From Roseburia hominis (GTDB lineage Bacteria > Bacillota > Clostridia > Lachnospirales > Lachnospiraceae): DNA of 64,000 nucleotides. Shown in pieces: positions 60,698-64,000 of the stretch. Below the pieces are notes generated by a model, which saw nothing but the letters and a program-made list of their open reading frames with translations, was not told the DNA's origin and did not search any database. The stretch covers positions 18,429 to 82,428 of the forward strand of contig NZ_JADYUI010000011.1 of the NCBI RefSeq assembly GCF_021531695.1, in the 5' to 3' direction. Each line of letters starts with the position of its first letter. The stretch's first letter is position 1. The position numbers and the translations under genes are program-made.

Positions 60698-61821
60698 TAT
60701 CATTTAATGAGCCTACTTATGTGGAAAAAGGAATCGGATATATTACAGAAGCCATTCTAAAGTATCAAAGATTAAATGGAGATGGGGTTTTTACCGCAAG
60801 ATGTACGAAATGGTTGGAAGAAAGATTTGGTTCTAAGGTTTTATTGACAACATCTTGTACACATGCCTTAGAGATGGCATCTTTGCTGGCAGATATTAAA
60901 CCGGGGGATGAAGTCATCATGCCGGCATTTACGTTTGTTTCGACAGCGGATGCGTTTGTGTTGCGTGGTGCAAAAATTAAGTTTGTGGATATTCGTAAAG
61001 ATACTTTAAATATAGATGAAACATTAATCGAGGAGGCTATTACAGAAAAAACGAAGGCGATTGTTCCTGTTCATTATGCAGGGGTTGGGTGTGAGATGGA
61101 TACAATCATGGATATTGCCAAAAGGCATCATTTGTTTGTGATAGAGGATGCGGCACAGGGAATGATGTCAACTTATAAAGACAAATATCTGGGAACCATT
61201 GGTGATTTTGGGGCATATAGCTTTCATGAAACAAAGAATTATACAATGGGTGAAGGTGGACTGATATTTGTAAATCGAGATGAATATGTACATAGAGCAG
61301 AAATTATCAGAGAGAAAGGGACAAACCGTGCCCAATATTTCAGAGGAGAGATAGATAAATATAGCTGGGTGGATGAGGGATCTTCCTATTTGCCTAGTGA
61401 ATTAAATGCAGCTTATCTTTTACCGCAGCTTGAGATTGCAGATGAAATTAACAATAAACGGCTTCATTTGTGGAATTTATATTATGAAGAATTAAAGGAC
61501 TTAGAGAAGAGCGAACGGATTGAGCTGCCTTTTATTCCGAAGGAGTGCCAGCATAATGCACATATGTTCTATATAAAAACAAAAGATTTGGAAGAGCGAA
61601 CCAAATTAATTAATTATTTGGATGAACATGGTGTCAATGCGGTATTCCACTATGTGCCGTTACATACTTCTATCGCAGGACGTAAGTATGGACAGTTTAT
61701 TGGTGAAGATCGTTATACGACCAAAGAAAGTGAACGTCTGGTTCGGTTACCAATGTTTTTTGCGTTAGAAGATGATAAAGTGAGATATGTAGCAGAACAG
61801 ATTAAAAATTTTTACCAATAG
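60694..61821 (+). CDS. WecE-type dTDP-4-keto-sugar aminotransferase
   Basis: A 375-residue PLP enzyme of the DegT/DnrJ/EryC1/StrS family, closest in motifs to WecE/RffA. It starts MISFNEPTYVEKGIGYITEA. The PLP Lys (residue 181) is in SFHETKNYTMGEGG, the form seen in dTDP-4-amino-4,6-dideoxygalactose transaminases. It transfers an amino group from glutamate to a dTDP-4-keto-6-deoxy sugar. No dTDP-glucose synthesis genes (rmlA/rmlB) are in the window, so its substrate must come from elsewhere. It overlaps the glycosyltransferase gene by four bases and is followed by an ATP-grasp gene, suggesting further derivatisation of the amine. Confidence 0.88.
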   Translation: MISFNEPTYVEKGIGYITEAILKYQRLNGDGVFTARCTKWLEERFGSKVLLTTSCTHALEMASLLADIKPGDEVIMPAFTFVSTADAFVLRGAKIKFVDIRKDTLNIDETLIEEAITEKTKAIVPVHYAGVGCEMDTIMDIAKRHHLFVIEDAAQGMMSTYKDKYLGTIGDFGAYSFHETKNYTMGEGGLIFVNRDEYVHRAEIIREKGTNRAQYFRGEIDKYSWVDEGSSYLPSELNAAYLLPQLEIADEINNKRLHLWNLYYEELKDLEKSERIELPFIPKECQHNAHMFYIKTKDLEERTKLINYLDEHGVNAVFHYVPLHTSIAGRKYGQFIGEDRYTTKESERLVRLPMFFALEDDKVRYVAEQIKNFYQ

Positions 61822-61839
61822 TATATTAGGGTAGGATTT

Positions 61840-62973
61840 ATGAAAAAATTAGCAATTATTGGAGCATCATATTTACAAGAACCTTTAATTGAGAGGGCGA
61901 AAGCTATGGGAATTGAGACCCATGTTTTTGCGTGGGCGGCCAATGATGTAGGAGAGAAGAAGGCAGATTTTTTTTATCCGATCAGTATTGTGGAAAAAGA
62001 AAAAATATTAGAAAAGTGCAAAGAGATTGGAATTGATGGAATATGTAGCATAGCATCAGATCTTGCAGTGATAGCTGTAAATTACGTTGCGACGGAGATG
62101 GGGCTGGTTGGGAATTCAATGGATTCTACGCGTAATGCGACAAATAAGTATTGTATGCGCAGATGTTTTGAAACAAATGGAGATCCATCGCCAAAAAGTA
62201 TCTTGGTTCAGGAGATAGGAGATGTTGATACTGTCAAAATTAATTTCCCTGTTATTGTGAAACCGATAGACCGTTCTGGAAGTCGGGGAATTACGAAAGT
62301 ATGGTCTCAAGAAGAATTGATGAATGCAATTGAATATGCAAAAAGTCAGGGATTTGCTCACAGCGCTTTGGTTGAGGAATTTGCAGAGGGACAGGAATAT
62401 AGTGTGGAATGTATTTCTTGGAGGGGGAAACATTATTTTTTGGCAATGACCAAAAAGTATACGACAGATGAACCTCATTTTATTGAAACGGGGCATTTAG
62501 AACCAGCACCGGTAGAACTTCAAACACTTGATAAAGTAAAAAAAATCATTTTTCATGCATTGGATGGATTGGGAATTATGAATGGTGCATCGCATAGTGA
62601 AATAAAAATTGCATCTGATGGAAGCGTTAAAATAATTGAAATTGGAGCGCGTATGGGTGGTGACTTTATTGGAAGCGATTTGGTTCGATTGTCCACTGGA
62701 ATAGACTTTGTGCGGGCAGTAATTCAGATAGCACTTGGAGAAGAACCCCAATTAGTCCGAGAGATTGAGGAACATGCGGCGGCAATTCGTTATGTGTTGT
62801 CCGCAGAAGATGTGCAAATTCATGCTAAATTAAAAAAAGAACATCCGGAATATATCGTGCGTGAAAATATTCCGAAAAACATGAAGGGAAATGTTACAGA
62901 CAGTTCTACTAGATTTGGCTACTATCTAATGTGGGCTGAAAGTTTTGAAGAACTGGAGAAATATTTGCCATAG
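61840..62973 (+). CDS. ATP-grasp ligase
   Basis: A 377-residue ATP-grasp enzyme (carbamoyl-phosphate synthase L/PurK-like fold). The N-terminal Rossmann-like part is KKLAIIGASYLQEPLIERAK; the glycine-rich ATP loop is KPIDRSGSRGITKV; the metal-binding C-terminal part contains SHSEIKIASDGSVKIIEIGA, then RMGGDFIG. Such enzymes join a carboxylate to an amine using ATP. Next to an aminosugar-forming aminotransferase, a natural guess is attachment of an amino acid or other acid to the new amino group. GTAGGATTT precedes the start. Confidence 0.85.
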   Translation: MKKLAIIGASYLQEPLIERAKAMGIETHVFAWAANDVGEKKADFFYPISIVEKEKILEKCKEIGIDGICSIASDLAVIAVNYVATEMGLVGNSMDSTRNATNKYCMRRCFETNGDPSPKSILVQEIGDVDTVKINFPVIVKPIDRSGSRGITKVWSQEELMNAIEYAKSQGFAHSALVEEFAEGQEYSVECISWRGKHYFLAMTKKYTTDEPHFIETGHLEPAPVELQTLDKVKKIIFHALDGLGIMNGASHSEIKIASDGSVKIIEIGARMGGDFIGSDLVRLSTGIDFVRAVIQIALGEEPQLVREIEEHAAAIRYVLSAEDVQIHAKLKKEHPEYIVRENIPKNMKGNVTDSSTRFGYYLMWAESFEELEKYLP

Positions 62974-62987
62974 AGGAGAAATGGAAG

Positions 62988-63611
62988 ATGAAGAAAGAGA
63001 TATTGCAGCAGATAGATTACTTTTGTAATAAAATAAAACAGTTTGGTTCTAACAACAGAGGAGTAGATTGGAATTCTGAAGAAGCTCAACGGGTACGTTA
63101 TGATCAATTGAGTAAAATCCTATCAGTAGAGACGTCGGAAAAAGATTTTTCTATTTGTGATTATGGATGTGGATATGGCTATTATTTTGGATATCTGAAA
63201 GAAAGAGGCTATCACTGTCAGTATACAGGTATAGATGTAGTAACTGGAATGATTGAAGAAGCAAAGAAAATTTATGGAGAAGAAGAAACGGAATTTGTAG
63301 TGGGCTCAGAGATTGCCGGGGAATACGACTATATTGTTGAAAGCGGAATTTTTAATATTCGTCAAGAAATCAGCAATGAGGAATGGACTCAATATGTAAT
63401 TGGAGTGTTAGAGGAGTTTAATAAGCATTCGAATAAAGGATTTGCCTTTAACTGTCTTACCAAATATTCAGATGTGGATCATATGAAGGATTATTTGTAT
63501 TATGCAGACCCATGCTTCTTCTTTGATTATTGTAAGACACATTTTTCGCGCAATGTTGCATTGCTGCATGATTATGAAATATATGATTTTACGATATTAG
63601 TTAGGAAATAA
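62988..63611 (+). CDS. SAM-dependent methyltransferase of the flagellar island
   Basis: A 207-residue class I methyltransferase. Motif I is ICDYGCGYGYYFGYL, motif post I YTGIDVVTGMIEEAKKIYG, and the acceptor-facing motif is DYIVESGIFNIRQ. It probably methylates the sugar or the amide product of the neighbouring enzymes. TAGAGGAG precedes the start, 14 bases after the ATP-grasp gene. It is the last gene of the island, with a terminator after it. Confidence 0.85.
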   Translation: MKKEILQQIDYFCNKIKQFGSNNRGVDWNSEEAQRVRYDQLSKILSVETSEKDFSICDYGCGYGYYFGYLKERGYHCQYTGIDVVTGMIEEAKKIYGEEETEFVVGSEIAGEYDYIVESGIFNIRQEISNEEWTQYVIGVLEEFNKHSNKGFAFNCLTKYSDVDHMKDYLYYADPCFFFDYCKTHFSRNVALLHDYEIYDFTILVRK

Positions 63612-63709
63612 AAAGAAAAAGGCATATTTTATATAAAACATATCTGGTAGATGTTGTGCTGGAAGAAAAATAAATTGAATAACAAAGGATAGCATGTTAT
63701 CTTAAAATT

Positions 63710-63742
63710 ATACCGGCAGAGAGTTCTTCACTGTCGGTATTT
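63710..63742 (+). terminator. Terminator of the glycosylation island
   Basis: ATACCGGCAG (63710-63719) pairs with CTGTCGGTAT (63731-63740) with one G-U pair. The stretch 63612-63954 (343 bases) holds no gene that I can see, only this terminator and the start of the next feature. Confidence 0.6.
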
Positions 63743-63888
63743 ATAAATATCTAAATTGTGCGCAAGACGTGCTTTATCATTGAAATTAGGCATTAAATAT
63801 TTTGTAGAGTTGGCAATGATTTATGAGCAAATGAAGCGGATTGCGAAGCTAGCGTAAAATTTTACTCGGAAAATTAAAAATAACAAAA

Positions 63889-63954
63889 AGAGGACACCAC
63901 TTTGTGATAAAGTATTAAGCACGACCCAAATACACACAAAGGAAGGTGTCCTCT
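63889..63954 (+). promoter_or_regulatory. Hairpin sequestering the ribosome site of the last ORF
   Basis: AGAGGACACC (63889-63898) pairs with GGTGTCCTCT (63945-63954), and TTTGTG (63901-63906) with CACAAA (63935-63940). The ribosome site AAAGGAAGG is inside the right arm, directly before the ATG. Insertion sequences use such folds to block translation from outside transcripts. Confidence 0.55.
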
Positions 63955-64000
63955 ATGATTAACAGTATAAAATATTTTGAAGAAGAATGCATCAACAGAT
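63955..64000 (+). CDS. Start of an ORF, perhaps a transposase (cut by window edge)
   Basis: Fifteen codons, MINSIKYFEEECINR, run off the end. The ribosome site is AAAGGAAGG in a hairpin. The buried site and the long gene-free upstream stretch suggest an insertion-sequence transposase, but the visible residues are too few for a family call. Confidence 0.4.
   Translation, partial: MINSIKYFEEECINR

Noticed and set aside
1..64000. CRISPR arrays, rRNA or tRNA genes
   Set aside because: No regularly spaced repeats, no tRNA-like cloverleaf with a TTC loop and no rRNA motifs were noticed on either strand.

Overview
The window looks like the chromosome of a motile, low-GC, Gram-positive member of the Clostridia, most likely a Lachnospiraceae relative (Roseburia/Agathobacter/Butyrivibrio type). 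The reasons are the AGGAGG ribosome binding sites, short intergenic gaps, low GC content, FliW-CsrA-flagellin locus, meso-diaminopimelate-type MurE, CIRCE-controlled hsp20, tyrosine-recombinase mobile element and three chemoreceptors. The genus is inference; no rRNA or other marker is present.

Layout. 1-2.8 kb: housekeeping and stress genes (a cut-off gene, nitroreductase, single-domain RelA/SpoT synthetase, and an unusual NifX-like/FKBP fusion with a His/Cys-rich linker). 3-10.4 kb: sensory block (hybrid histidine kinase, orphan sugar-type binding lipoprotein, two chemoreceptors, and a YjbR/alkyltransferase fusion). 10.5-15.8 kb: a TetR-type repressor divergent from a five-gene operon (SCP2-like protein, alpha/beta hydrolase, condensation-domain-like protein, acyl carrier protein, AMP-dependent ligase). 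It resembles a minimal stand-alone acyl-activation and condensation pathway and is one of the two best candidates for an undescribed system. 15.9-16.6 kb: hsp20 with a perfect CIRCE operator.

16.5-25.2 kb: an integrative mobilizable element of about 8.7 kb. It carries a Tn916-type integrase and excisionase, a Rep_2/helicase-type relaxase or replication protein, an FtsK/TcpA-type coupling ATPase, a DUF961-like protein, divergent control genes and a secreted cargo protein. It has no type IV secretion genes. Flanking 20-bp near-identical repeats place the insertion inside the hsp20 CIRCE operator, which remains intact on the hsp20 side.

25.3-45.3 kb: ordinary accessory and core genes (chemoreceptor, ThrH-like phosphatase, TetR-GNAT fusion, hemolysin III, diguanylate cyclase, NfeD/patatin/GPH transporter/hydroxyacid dehydrogenase run, zinc phospholipase C-like protein, radical SAM/flippase-like/LTA synthase run, AraC regulator with a Cys/Met PLP enzyme, dapF-murE).

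45.3-63.6 kb: a late flagellar region. flgM-flgN-flgK-flgK-flgL-fliW-csrA and flaG-fliD-fliS-fliT-like are each preceded by a sigma-28-type promoter, followed by a flagellin gene with its own sigma-28 promoter and a CsrA-type hairpin in the leader. After the flagellin terminator comes a probable flagellin-glycosylation island: small unknown protein, Maf-type transferase, GT-B glycosyltransferase, WecE-type sugar aminotransferase, ATP-grasp ligase and methyltransferase. This is the second candidate for novelty, possibly an aminosugar decorated with an amino acid and a methyl group. The last bases hold the start of an ORF whose ribosome binding site is buried in a hairpin, as at the edge of an insertion sequence.
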